Virus record (IMG/VR): IMGVR_UViG_3300020578_000017
Location: 52,450 to 116,449 of that record
DNA: 64,000 nt
Origin: a virus
Strand: one strand, 5' to 3'
Positions 16,390 through 24,442 of this stretch are shown piece by piece (the first letter of the stretch is position 1; every line of letters begins with the position of its first letter). Both the position numbers and the translations under genes were made by a program. The notes below the pieces were generated by a model, which saw nothing but the letters and a program-made list of their open reading frames with translations, ran no database searches and was not told the DNA's origin.

Positions 16390-17563
16390 AATCTTTTTCC
16401 ATTACTCGATTACACAAAGGGCATTCTTCCATAGAGCCCATAAGATCATGTAGGTGATTATCTGCTTCCGATATGGAATATTCTGCAGATGAAATAGCTG
16501 AAGAAACTTCAGCTATTTGTTTGTCTAACTGCTTAATTTTTTCAAATGCTTTCTTCAATCCTTCAATCTTCTTTATTTCAGATTCTTTAACTTCTAGAGG
16601 AATATCAACTTCTGTAAGTTTATACAAAATCAGAATATTCTTTGATGCCTCTTTGTATGTTTTATTTATATCGCTAAGTTTTTTAATAAGCAAGAAGGCT
16701 TTTTCGTTAGGATATTCTGGAATAGATAAAGAAGAAATACTAGATAAGTTGTATATAGCTTCATCAACTTCCAAGAGGCTATCTCTGGTAGCTTTTAATG
16801 CTGCAAGGTTCTTTACTTCTTGTACCTCAACAGAGGTAGGAACTCTTACTTTTTTTAAGGTACTAAGAGAGGAAAGATTATTATCTATACTCGCTATTCT
16901 TGATTGTGCTTCTACCAGCAACCCAAGCTTATCCTGCTCTTCTTTGATGTATTGCTGAACTGCATCTAGAGACTCAGACATCAAAGAAACTTTTTCAAAG
17001 CCTTGGTACTTTACTAGTTTATTGTCTAATGACGCAAGATCATCATACCTGGTCTTAAGTAATGATTTCTTACCCTTAAGATCAGAGCTGCATTCCTTAC
17101 CTGCTTTAGTAATAACATCAAGCCTACCTAAGACAGAAAACACTTCTGATATTAGACTACCTTGTTCTCTAATTAAAAAGAGAATGTCAAACTGGTCCGT
17201 GCCCATTTGTGGACGTAGTTTTGAACGGGAAAGCTCGACCTCCTTAAAGCCCATATCTAGTATGGGCTGAGGAACTTCTGTACCGACCTTGTCAAACAGT
17301 AAGCTGCTTACCTGATAGTGATTTTTACCTGAACCTTTTGTCCAGATGATCTCGTGGTCATCTGTGGTAATAGTAACTTCAGAAAACTTCTCACCATTTC
17401 TTACAAATCCATCGCCTGTCCTATTGAATAAGGCACCTTCTATTGCTCTGCAGATTGCAGACTTACCAGAGTTGCTAGGACCCGTAAGTACTGTATACTT
17501 ATCGATCTCAAACTCTACGTTTTTGATAGATTGAAAGTTCTCAATTTTAATCTTGATGGACAA
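16379..17563 (-). CDS. sbcC: Rad50/SbcC-like N-terminal half with zinc hook
   Basis: The protein has 394 residues. Walker A GPSNSGKS is at 28-35, then an N-lobe to ~residue 150, a coiled-coil arm (~170-375) and a C-terminal zinc-hook motif CPLC (381-384), after which the protein ends. The returning arm, signature motif and Walker B are missing here; a matching C-lobe is encoded separately at 13190-13801. The start is TTG at 17563 with AGAGGA 7 bases upstream. The 11-base overlap with sbcD supports a complex. Confidence 0.87.
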   Translation of the reverse strand: MSIKIKIENFQSIKNVEFEIDKYTVLTGPSNSGKSAICRAIEGALFNRTGDGFVRNGEKFSEVTITTDDHEIIWTKGSGKNHYQVSSLLFDKVGTEVPQPILDMGFKEVELSRSKLRPQMGTDQFDILFLIREQGSLISEVFSVLGRLDVITKAGKECSSDLKGKKSLLKTRYDDLASLDNKLVKYQGFEKVSLMSESLDAVQQYIKEEQDKLGLLVEAQSRIASIDNNLSSLSTLKKVRVPTSVEVQEVKNLAALKATRDSLLEVDEAIYNLSSISSLSIPEYPNEKAFLLIKKLSDINKTYKEASKNILILYKLTEVDIPLEVKESEIKKIEGLKKAFEKIKQLDKQIAEVSSAISSAEYSISEADNHLHDLMGSMEECPLCNRVMEKDYVS

Positions 17564-17566
17564 ATA

Positions 17567-18028
17567 CTAATCCTCTTGATTTTTGTTCTTAGAAAGATCG
17601 ACTTGTTGATAAATGTGCTTGCCTTCTAAACCTACGGTAAGATCAGGATACGAGCTAATAGGTAAATTATGTCGCTCCCGTACTGCGTTATTGAACTCGC
17701 TATTATCTATGTCTAAGATTGCTTGTTCGTGCTGAGCGCGTTCTAACTGCCTCTGTAGATTTGAGATCCGCTGAGTAAGGTCCTGCTGTCTTACTAGTAG
17801 CTGATTGTGCCATTCTTGTTCTTCATCAGAAAGAGTGGCGACACATACGTTTTCAATCCTTGGCTTTTTAATGCCATCCCAAAGCCAACTATAACTATTT
17901 CTTGAATCGTTCATTGACCCCTTAAACAACTTACCTGGGTCAATGAACCACTTGCCGATGTAAAAGTTATTGAAATAACTGTCATCATTATTCTTGTTTG
18001 GATCGTTATTGAAAATATCATCAAACAT
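17567..18028 (-). CDS. Hypothetical protein between recA and sbcC
   Basis: The protein has 153 residues. The N-terminal third is rich in Asn, Asp and aromatics (NNFYIGKWFIDPGKLFKG). Residues ~70-110 form a Gln/Glu/Leu-rich coiled coil (ISNLQRQLERAQHEQ). No family is recognised. It is 2 bases downstream of recA and 3 bases upstream of the sbcC-like gene, so it is co-transcribed with recombination genes. Confidence 0.7.
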   Translation of the reverse strand: MFDDIFNNDPNKNNDDSYFNNFYIGKWFIDPGKLFKGSMNDSRNSYSWLWDGIKKPRIENVCVATLSDEEQEWHNQLLVRQQDLTQRISNLQRQLERAQHEQAILDIDNSEFNNAVRERHNLPISSYPDLTVGLEGKHIYQQVDLSKNKNQED

Positions 18029-18030
18029 GA

Positions 18031-19131
18031 TTAATCTACCTCAGTTAGTACTAAATCTTCTGGATTTATATCTTGATCTTCCGCTTCCTCAGCAGTTGGA
18101 GCTGATTTACCTGTTATGACATCCCACCTTAGGTTAGATACAATATCTTCATAGAGTGTCTGCATCTCAGGCTTAGCAAGGTTACGGGCAGCAGCATCTA
18201 CACCAACACCAATTTTGGTTCCCTGGTAAGAAAAAGTTGTTCCAGATTTTTGTACTACACCAGTTGAAGAACCACCTTCAATGACGGACAAGTAGTTGTC
18301 GAATCCCATACCGAATCGAACATAAAGTTCGCCAGACTTGAACGGTGAAGCAACTTTGTTTTTTGTGCACTTGACTTTGATCTTATTATAAATCTCCATC
18401 TGCTCATTCTTGCCCGTAATGTCATTATAAGCAGTTCCCTTGCCTGTACTAATACGGGTGAAGCTTAATGCAAGGCTCTTGTAGTATTTCAGGGCCTTGC
18501 CGCCCTTAGATTCCTCTTGAGGTCCCATCATTGAACCAAAACCAGATGAAATCTTAGTCTGAAGTTGGTTTACTACCAACATTGTAATGTTATGCTCGTT
18601 AAGAAGCTTAGTTGCCTTAAGCAAGAACTTGTTGATACCGCGAGCTTGAGCACCGATAGTGAGACTTTGATCGGCTGTCTTCTCAAATAACTCCCTGGGG
18701 TTCATCGCAGCCACTGAATCAATGATAATCAAGTCAGCAGCTTGATTAGGAAGAAGGACTTCATTGACGATATGATCGCCCTCTTCAAGATCGTTAGGCT
18801 GAAAAACTAGAAATGTATCATTTTTGGTATCAATACCCAATGATTTAACGTAATCAGGATCAAGAGAATGCTCATAATCTAAGTAAGCTACTGTTAGTCC
18901 CTGTTTTTGTGCATTTTTAGCAACAGACAAAGCTAAAGTTGTCTTACCTACAGATTCATTACCTACAATCTCAGTAATTCTTCCTTTTGGTATTCCGCCA
19001 ATTCCGGTAACCTTATCTACAATAAGTGAACCTGTAGAAATTACTTCAATAGGCTTTGGATCACCAAAGTCACTCCTGAAAATTCCCTTGAACTCTTTCT
19101 GTAGCAAATTTAACGCTTTTTGTTTAGACAC
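18031..19131 (-). CDS. recA: RecA-type recombinase
   Basis: The 366-residue protein is close to bacterial RecA length. It forms filaments on ssDNA and drives strand exchange. Visible features are Walker A GNESVGKTT (57-65), the YLDYEHSLD strand after it, Walker B LIIIDSVAAM, the L2-region VVNQLQTKISSGFG and an acidic C-terminal tail. The start is GTG at 19131 with GAGG 7 bases upstream, and a TATAAT box lies about 40 bases upstream. It is more RecA-like than UvsX-like in its core motifs. Confidence 0.93.
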   Translation of the reverse strand: MSKQKALNLLQKEFKGIFRSDFGDPKPIEVISTGSLIVDKVTGIGGIPKGRITEIVGNESVGKTTLALSVAKNAQKQGLTVAYLDYEHSLDPDYVKSLGIDTKNDTFLVFQPNDLEEGDHIVNEVLLPNQAADLIIIDSVAAMNPRELFEKTADQSLTIGAQARGINKFLLKATKLLNEHNITMLVVNQLQTKISSGFGSMMGPQEESKGGKALKYYKSLALSFTRISTGKGTAYNDITGKNEQMEIYNKIKVKCTKNKVASPFKSGELYVRFGMGFDNYLSVIEGGSSTGVVQKSGTTFSYQGTKIGVGVDAAARNLAKPEMQTLYEDIVSNLRWDVITGKSAPTAEEAEDQDINPEDLVLTEVD

Positions 19132-19170
19132 AGATTGCCTCGCTATTCAAGAAAAATCCCCTTCTACGGG

Positions 19171-19176
19171 ATTATA
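19171..19176 (-). promoter_or_regulatory. Putative -10 box for recA
   Basis: TATAAT in CTCCTATAATCCCG is on the minus strand, in the gap between the resolvase stop and recA. It predicts a leader of roughly 33 bases with the GAGG SD inside. No good -35 is visible. The box shares the CCTATAAT context with those at 20994 and 24417. Confidence 0.6.
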
Positions 19177-19209
19177 GGAGGGGTCAGTAAAATGATCTTG
19201 AAAACCTGG

Positions 19210-19830
19210 CTACGTCCTGTACGGGTAGTCTATTTCTCTGAAATCGTAAAAGGCTTGACCATCGTTATAAATCATGCCTCTTTTATGATCTTTTATTATT
19301 TTCTCAGAGGTTAACATGTCAATAGAAAAGCTATCTTGGATCATATCTTTAGAAAACGCCTGATGGAAGGCTATGCCTATCCTGGAAATCCAATAAGCGT
19401 CTGCTTCGTCTTGCCTAAACTTTGTCTTCGCGGCTTCACCAGCTAAGAAAACTATGTCTTTCTTCTGGAGCTTTTGGCTATAGGGCACTTTATATGCCCT
19501 GGCCCACTCTTGCATGAACCTATGAACCTGACGAGGTGCTGGTGAGCATACAAGCTGTTTATGGTACCAACATTCGTTTAGAATAAACTGATACAAAGCT
19601 TGAAGTGTTTCTGATGTAAAGCTTCCAAAGCTCGGACTCTCCACGCTTATTATGTCAGGATCGTATGACTCTATGAGACCTGATATTCTATCCGAGATAT
19701 ATCTTACTCGTATGACTAAGTACTCACCGGTTTTCGTGCTAAATCTATCTTTATACAATACCTTAAAGTTTTCATCAAGAACAACTATTCCAGTATTACT
19801 TAAAGATTGATCTATTCCTAAAGAGATCAC
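19210..19830 (-). CDS. ruvC: RuvC-like Holliday junction resolvase
   Basis: The 206-residue protein has an RNase H fold. The four acidic positions of RuvC are present: D7 in GIDQSLSNTG, E64 in SVESPSFG, and D141/D144 in FRQDEADAYWI. It would cut branched recombination intermediates before packaging. The C-terminus (~45 residues) goes beyond standard RuvC. It lies just upstream of recA but is separated from it by a promoter. Confidence 0.85.
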   Translation of the reverse strand: MISLGIDQSLSNTGIVVLDENFKVLYKDRFSTKTGEYLVIRVRYISDRISGLIESYDPDIISVESPSFGSFTSETLQALYQFILNECWYHKQLVCSPAPRQVHRFMQEWARAYKVPYSQKLQKKDIVFLAGEAAKTKFRQDEADAYWISRIGIAFHQAFSKDMIQDSFSIDMLTSEKIIKDHKRGMIYNDGQAFYDFREIDYPYRT

Positions 19831-19850
19831 TAATTAAACTATAGAAATAC

Positions 19851-20126
19851 TTAATCAGCGAGTTTTAAATCAGCAAGAAATGGATAAGATTTATTTTCTG
19901 GAAACTCTGCCATTTTGCTTTCTAGATAATCTTTAACTACTTTTTTTCTGCTTGGCTTTTTCTCTGCGTTTCTTCCAATCGGATAACGCTCCCAAGAAAT
20001 GAAACTTCCAGTGTTTTGATCAGGAAAAGTAAATTCCTGATCTTTTCTTTTTTTCTTTTTAGTCTTATGCTTTTCCTTAGGCTTGTTGTCTATGCCAAGC
20101 TTAGGTACTTTAATTTCTTCTTCCAT
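19851..20126 (-). CDS. Small basic hypothetical protein
   Basis: The protein has 91 residues. The N-terminal half is highly Lys-rich (KEKHKTKKKKRKDQE), followed by a short folded-looking part (FISWERYPIGRN) and an acidic C-terminus. It is probably a nucleic-acid-associated protein given composition and its place between SSB and the resolvase, but no family is known. It starts just after the SSB terminator. Confidence 0.6.
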   Translation of the reverse strand: MEEEIKVPKLGIDNKPKEKHKTKKKKRKDQEFTFPDQNTGSFISWERYPIGRNAEKKPSRKKVVKDYLESKMAEFPENKSYPFLADLKLAD

Positions 20127-20142
20127 ACAAACGCAAAGTAAA

Positions 20143-20174
20143 AGGCGGTTACACCAATTAAAGTGTAACCGCCT
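20143..20174 (-). terminator. Intrinsic terminator after the SSB gene
   Basis: A 12-base perfect inverted repeat (AGGCGGTTACAC/GTGTAACCGCCT) with an 8-base loop is followed on the minus strand by TTTTAC. It closes the single-gene SSB transcription unit that starts at the box at 20994. Confidence 0.88.
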
Positions 20175-20198
20175 CTGTCCTCTATTTAGTTTATTTTA

Positions 20199-20966
20199 TC
20201 AGTTCCCGAACTGAGCAAGAAGCTCAGATAGGTCATCAGCGGAGGGTGTGTCTGCGGGAACTGCTCCAGAACTAAGCCCAAACGCTTCACGAAGCTCATC
20301 AAGGCTACGCTCACGTCCAAGTTCACGCTTAAGAGTCTGCATCATAGAGGCAGCTTCATCGAGAATCTGATTCTCAATATCGGGATTAGCACGCCAGGCT
20401 GCGTCCTTACAAGGAGAGAAGTCGAGCTTCTGATAATCTTCTTCCGTACAAGTAACCATAAGGTCGTGTCTAATGAGGGGGAATTCCTTGTTCTTCATCC
20501 TAAGCGAGGTGTACTTAGGTTGGCTGAAAATCCAAGGCTTGACGACATAGTTGAAAGGCTTCTGAAGAGCGCCGGACTTATCAGTTGTGTAGTGGACAAC
20601 AGGCATAGCAATCTTTAGAGTAGGCTTGCCAGTATTTTCACAGCAAACTTCAGTATGGCCTGGCTTTGATAGGCAGAAGAAAACCCCTAGGTTCTTGAAC
20701 CTATCATTGTAGTGGACATGTGCAGCGACGGGAGAAAAATAATGAATATAGTGCTTGCCGTCGATAGTGGCCTTTTCCATATCACCAGACTCCACACGAG
20801 GTGCAATCTCAGAAAGCTTTTCCTTGCTGAACGAGGTAAGGGGGGTGCGGGTATAGATGAAGCCGATTCGATCTGTAACTCCACGCTTACCACGATACTT
20901 CTCTACTTCACCGCCGCGTACTGACGAGTCATTAAACCCGTCTAGGTTGACTAGAAAGTCACTCAT
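20199..20966 (-). CDS. gp32-like single-stranded DNA-binding protein
   Basis: The protein has 255 residues. A possible zinc site has the pattern H85-x12-C98-x9-C108, the same spacing as the first three ligands of T4 gp32; the fourth ligand is not at the gp32 position (C109 is adjacent instead). The C-terminal tail is acidic and ends DDLSELLAQFGN, a typical protein-interaction tip. It has its own promoter, strong SD (GGAGGAAAA) and terminator and relatively GC-rich codons, fitting a very abundant SSB. It lies beside recA and resolvase genes. Confidence 0.72.
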   Translation of the reverse strand: MSDFLVNLDGFNDSSVRGGEVEKYRGKRGVTDRIGFIYTRTPLTSFSKEKLSEIAPRVESGDMEKATIDGKHYIHYFSPVAAHVHYNDRFKNLGVFFCLSKPGHTEVCCENTGKPTLKIAMPVVHYTTDKSGALQKPFNYVVKPWIFSQPKYTSLRMKNKEFPLIRHDLMVTCTEEDYQKLDFSPCKDAAWRANPDIENQILDEAASMMQTLKRELGRERSLDELREAFGLSSGAVPADTPSADDLSELLAQFGN

Positions 20967-20993
20967 CTATATTTTCCTCCGATGATGTGACCT

Positions 20994-20999
20994 ATTATA
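20994..20999 (-). promoter_or_regulatory. Putative -10 box for the SSB gene
   Basis: TATAAT in TTCCTATAATAGGTCA is on the minus strand, 27 bases upstream of the SSB ATG, giving a short leader with a strong SD. There is no clear -35. It is among the best matches to the CCTATAAT context shared by several promoters here. Confidence 0.65.
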
Positions 21000-21025
21000 G
21001 GAACCTAGAATTTTTTCCGATAAAC

Positions 21026-21658
21026 TTATTTCTGGCCAAAAAACTCAGACAGGTCCAAGTCGTCATTGGCTAGTTTTCCTACGACTGGTGAAGAAGTAGC
21101 GCTTCCGAACTTCTTCAAGACTAGTGGAACATCAGGAAGCCTATCTATTGGGGTCTCCCCAAGCTTGATCCGTGAGTTCATGATATCCCACTGCGTCCTA
21201 ATATCGCTTCTTATGTCTTTAAGGAACTTGATTCTGTTTTCTACGATATCTAAAGCTGCTTCATGGGCTAAAACCATGTCCCTCAAGATTGTCAGCTCTC
21301 TAATCTCATCATCTAGCTTTGACTGTGCATAAGCTTCTTTGTGGTTTACCGCAGTTAATTGCTGAGCAAAAGGATCAGTGCTCATTATGTCCTGCTTCTT
21401 TACTTTTAGTAAAAGTTTTGCTGCGTTTTCTGCTCTTTTTACTTTAGTTAGCGCATCTCTTAATTTTGCTCTTTGAGTTTCTAGAGTTCTGAACTTTGTT
21501 TGCGCTTCAAATATCTTTTCTTCAATAAATCTAGGGCCTGCTTCAATAGAATCTGACGGCATTTCAACAATAGTAGCCATGGCTTCTTCCATGATACTAT
21601 TTAACTGGCTATCAGTAAAAGAACCGGCTACCCCTAACCATTCATTTCCTAAGCTCAC
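21026..21658 (-). CDS. Coiled-coil protein with an SSB-like acidic tip
   Basis: The protein has 210 residues. Residues ~45-165 are long helices of coiled-coil type. The last residues, ANDDLDLSEFFGQK, resemble the acidic tip of the neighbouring SSB. It might be a recombination mediator or SSB-linked loader (UvsY/gp59-like role), inferred from context only. The start is GTG at 21658, 5 bases after a perfect AGGAGG. It is downstream of two glycosyltransferase genes and upstream of SSB. Confidence 0.7.
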   Translation of the reverse strand: MSLGNEWLGVAGSFTDSQLNSIMEEAMATIVEMPSDSIEAGPRFIEEKIFEAQTKFRTLETQRAKLRDALTKVKRAENAAKLLLKVKKQDIMSTDPFAQQLTAVNHKEAYAQSKLDDEIRELTILRDMVLAHEAALDIVENRIKFLKDIRSDIRTQWDIMNSRIKLGETPIDRLPDVPLVLKKFGSATSSPVVGKLANDDLDLSEFFGQK

Positions 21659-21669
21659 AATAACCTCCT

Positions 21670-22797
21670 CTATGACTTATAGACTTCCTCTATTACCTTT
21701 GCTAAGGATTGTGACGCTTTTTTCCACGTCCAATCTTTGACGTGATTATGACCACTTAATCCTACTTCCTTATTCCTCTGCCTGTCATTAAAAGCCTGAG
21801 CAAGAATGTTAGATAGGCTTCCTGGATCGGGGTTAGCCCACTTATGGTCGTTATCTTGATCGGCAAAGTCAAAGCTTGGATGACGAACTGACTGCTTTGG
21901 AAGATCAACAAGATGATAGTCAATATGGTAAGCAACTTCTTTAGGTAAAATTTCAGCTGGTGCTGACCACCCAGTAACTGCAACTGGTGCGCCACACGCT
22001 GCAGCTTGTGGACCAGCATGTCCCCACGCTTCACCTCTTGTCGGCATTACAAAAAGATCTGCTGACTTAAACAATCTTGCCATAACTGGATATTTTAGAT
22101 AAGCACTTATGATATTTACTTCTGGTGCAAAAGCTTGATGATGTTGTCTGATATTTGCTATTAAATTCTTTAATGCAGATATCTCTTGCTCTGAATCTGA
22201 GTATACTTTGATAATTAATCTTGCATTTTGAACATTTGCAAATGTATAAAGGAAAGAATTTATAAGTACATCAAAACCTTTCCTGTTTTGCATGAGCCCA
22301 ACTGATACTACATTAAACTTATCGCTAAACTCATCCAAAGGCTTGACATTGATGTTAAAGTCACTAGCTATGCCATTAGGTACAACATAAACTGGAGTTT
22401 TCATCTCTTCTCTGGATTCAAAGATTTCCTTGTTGAAAACAGATGGAGATATAATGGCATCCATCGTGTTGCAAAAAGGTATCCAAGCCTTTGGAATTCT
22501 GTCTGTTTCAAAAACACCATAACCAATATTCTTAGGACAAAACTTTACCCATTCTGTAGCTAATATAGATTGAATAGATATACCCCTAGACATATCTATT
22601 CTGTTTTGAGACATTCTCTGCAATCTTTCAAAGATCCCAGGCTCAATATCGGCTCTTGTATAACTAGAGTCAAAGTTATCTAGCTGTATATGAAACTTAC
22701 TAGTATCTTCAAGACCTAATAATAAGTTTCTAGCTGTTTCTGAATAACCTGTTCCGTCAAGTACAGGAGCTCGATAGTAGACTGGAATCTTCGACAT
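21670..22797 (-). CDS. GT4-family glycosyltransferase
   Basis: The protein has 375 residues and a GT-B fold. The N-terminal lobe starts with an acceptor-binding loop (DGTGYSETARN). The C-terminal lobe has NVVSVGLMQNRKGFDVLI and the donor-binding E-x7-E region RGEAWGHAGPQAAACGAPV. It would transfer a sugar from a nucleotide donor to phage DNA, a virion protein or a surface glycan; the acceptor cannot be read from sequence. It is 4 bases downstream of a second GT4 gene. Confidence 0.85.
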   Translation of the reverse strand: MSKIPVYYRAPVLDGTGYSETARNLLLGLEDTSKFHIQLDNFDSSYTRADIEPGIFERLQRMSQNRIDMSRGISIQSILATEWVKFCPKNIGYGVFETDRIPKAWIPFCNTMDAIISPSVFNKEIFESREEMKTPVYVVPNGIASDFNINVKPLDEFSDKFNVVSVGLMQNRKGFDVLINSFLYTFANVQNARLIIKVYSDSEQEISALKNLIANIRQHHQAFAPEVNIISAYLKYPVMARLFKSADLFVMPTRGEAWGHAGPQAAACGAPVAVTGWSAPAEILPKEVAYHIDYHLVDLPKQSVRHPSFDFADQDNDHKWANPDPGSLSNILAQAFNDRQRNKEVGLSGHNHVKDWTWKKASQSLAKVIEEVYKS

Positions 22798-22801
22798 TTT
22801 T

Positions 22802-24052
22802 TTACGCCTTTTGAATCATTGCAGGAGAGATGCTATTTCTGGTTTTATCGAGGTAACCAGAAACTAGATTTGTCATAGTCCTACCAAGGTCAGACCAAGC
22901 ATGATCTTGTGCCCATAAATAGGCTGTTTGCGCCTTATCCTTTAGAGAATCCTGGTTCTCATAGGCATTCTTCATGGCCTCAGCTAGTTGTCTATGATCA
23001 ATAAGCCTTTGAACTACGTTATGTGTTGCGTATAAACCAGTAGGACACTCAATAGCTAAGCCTCGCTCTTCATTGTCACCTATTTGTTCACGGCAAGCGC
23101 TATTATCAGGAACAATTACAGGAACCCGAGAAGCCATAGCTTCTGTAATTGGAAGGCCCCAACCTTCTCCCATAGCCGTGCTTACAAATAGGTCACTAGC
23201 TTGGTAGATATTCGCTAATATATTTACTGGAATACCGTCATTAATATTATGGTTAGCTGGGAAAAATACATAAGGAGTAGCTTCTGGGCAGTCTCTCTTG
23301 ATAACCTCAGATAGTGGGAATCCGGCTGGATCATTATCTGCGGTATGCATGTAAACGGCTAAATCCTTCGGTACGCCGCCTAAGTTTCTTTCCCAGTGCG
23401 CTAAGGCCTGAATAATCGCCTGTGGATTCTTTCTTACGAAGTTTCTGCCTACCCATGAAATTAAAAACTTATCTTTAGCGAAAGGAAGTAACTTTGCCTT
23501 AAGGTCCTTCTTCTCTGATGGACTTACTGGCTTGAATACATTTGTATCAACACCATGATGAAGAACATCTACCTTAAGGTTATTTGTGACCTTCTCAATT
23601 TCACGCTTACCGTATTCTGTAAAGCAAACCAAACCATCAAACTGCTCAAGGAAAGGGACCCAGGGTAGAGGGAAGCAATCTCCATCGACAGGGAAATAGA
23701 ATACCTGACATACTTTGCCGCGATACTTCTGAACCTGTTGAGCTAAGTTACCCATAAGCATGAAAGTGTCTGCAATGTAGAAAATTACATCTGGTTTAAA
23801 GGATTCTACCACAACATCAAAAACATCGGCGCCAAATCTATTACCTAGTACATGATAGAACTTGGCGGGCACGCCAAAGCTTACTCGCTCTGACATCTCA
23901 TAATAAGTTGGTACGTAACCACTCCAACCCCAAGCCAAGAACCCTAAATCGAACTTTCTAGTGAAGGATTTAGCTAGGTTCCGCGAGACACCAGAATAAC
24001 CTGACGCGAAGTGCGGGCTTTCAGTTACAATAAGGATTCTTGGCTTAGCCAT
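22802..24052 (-). CDS. GT4-family glycosyltransferase
   Basis: The protein has 416 residues and a GT-B fold. It has an N-terminal ILIVTESPHFASGYSGVSR loop, HHGVDTNVFKP at the lobe boundary, SWVGRNFVRKNPQ, and an E-x7-E region GEGWGLPITEAMASRVPV. It is paired with the adjacent GT4 gene; the two are divergent enough to suggest different linkages. It shares the promoter at 24417 with a small upstream gene. Substrate is unknown. Confidence 0.87.
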   Translation of the reverse strand: MAKPRILIVTESPHFASGYSGVSRNLAKSFTRKFDLGFLAWGWSGYVPTYYEMSERVSFGVPAKFYHVLGNRFGADVFDVVVESFKPDVIFYIADTFMLMGNLAQQVQKYRGKVCQVFYFPVDGDCFPLPWVPFLEQFDGLVCFTEYGKREIEKVTNNLKVDVLHHGVDTNVFKPVSPSEKKDLKAKLLPFAKDKFLISWVGRNFVRKNPQAIIQALAHWERNLGGVPKDLAVYMHTADNDPAGFPLSEVIKRDCPEATPYVFFPANHNINDGIPVNILANIYQASDLFVSTAMGEGWGLPITEAMASRVPVIVPDNSACREQIGDNEERGLAIECPTGLYATHNVVQRLIDHRQLAEAMKNAYENQDSLKDKAQTAYLWAQDHAWSDLGRTMTNLVSGYLDKTRNSISPAMIQKA

Positions 24053-24054
24053 TT

Positions 24055-24390
24055 TTAGACACCTACCTGCTCAGTAGTTACTACTGGAAAGGCCTGAACT
24101 TCCTCAGTAGTTCTATTTTGATTAAGTAGCTCAGCCTGGACTAACTCAGTAAGTTGCTGTAAAAGCGTACTTACAGTCTCATGAACCTCTGTGCTAAGGC
24201 CATCTTGAGTTAAATCGAAAGTTCCAGCAGAAGTAACAGGAGTATAAGTTCCGTCATTCTTGTCAATTCCTGCACTTAGCCTGACCCTGACTAGATTGCT
24301 TGCTGGATTAACTAGAAGCTCCTCCACTCGAAAGGCGTTTAGTGTAACAGACTGTGGTTCTACTAACTTTCCAAATGTACTAGTAAGCAT
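24055..24390 (-). CDS. Hypothetical protein heading the glycosyltransferase operon
   Basis: The protein has 111 residues. The first ~75 look like beta strands (FRVEELLVNPASNLVRVRLSAG), followed by a Gln/Glu/Leu helix. The ATG is at 24390, preceded by GAGGTTATAG. It lies at the boundary between the fibre cluster and the glycosyltransferases. It might be a small virion protein, but nothing decisive is visible. Confidence 0.65.
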   Translation of the reverse strand: MLTSTFGKLVEPQSVTLNAFRVEELLVNPASNLVRVRLSAGIDKNDGTYTPVTSAGTFDLTQDGLSTEVHETVSTLLQQLTELVQAELLNQNRTTEEVQAFPVVTTEQVGV

Positions 24391-24416
24391 TTTCTATAAC
24401 CTCTTCTCTTGACGAG

Positions 24417-24422
24417 ATTATA
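24417..24422 (-). promoter_or_regulatory. Putative -10 box for the glycosyltransferase operon
   Basis: TATAAT in GCCCTATAATCTCG is on the minus strand, 27 bases before the ATG at 24390 and just after the end of the fibre gene. No -35 is evident. Confidence 0.6.
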
Positions 24423-24442
24423 GGGCTACACTTACTAAGAAA

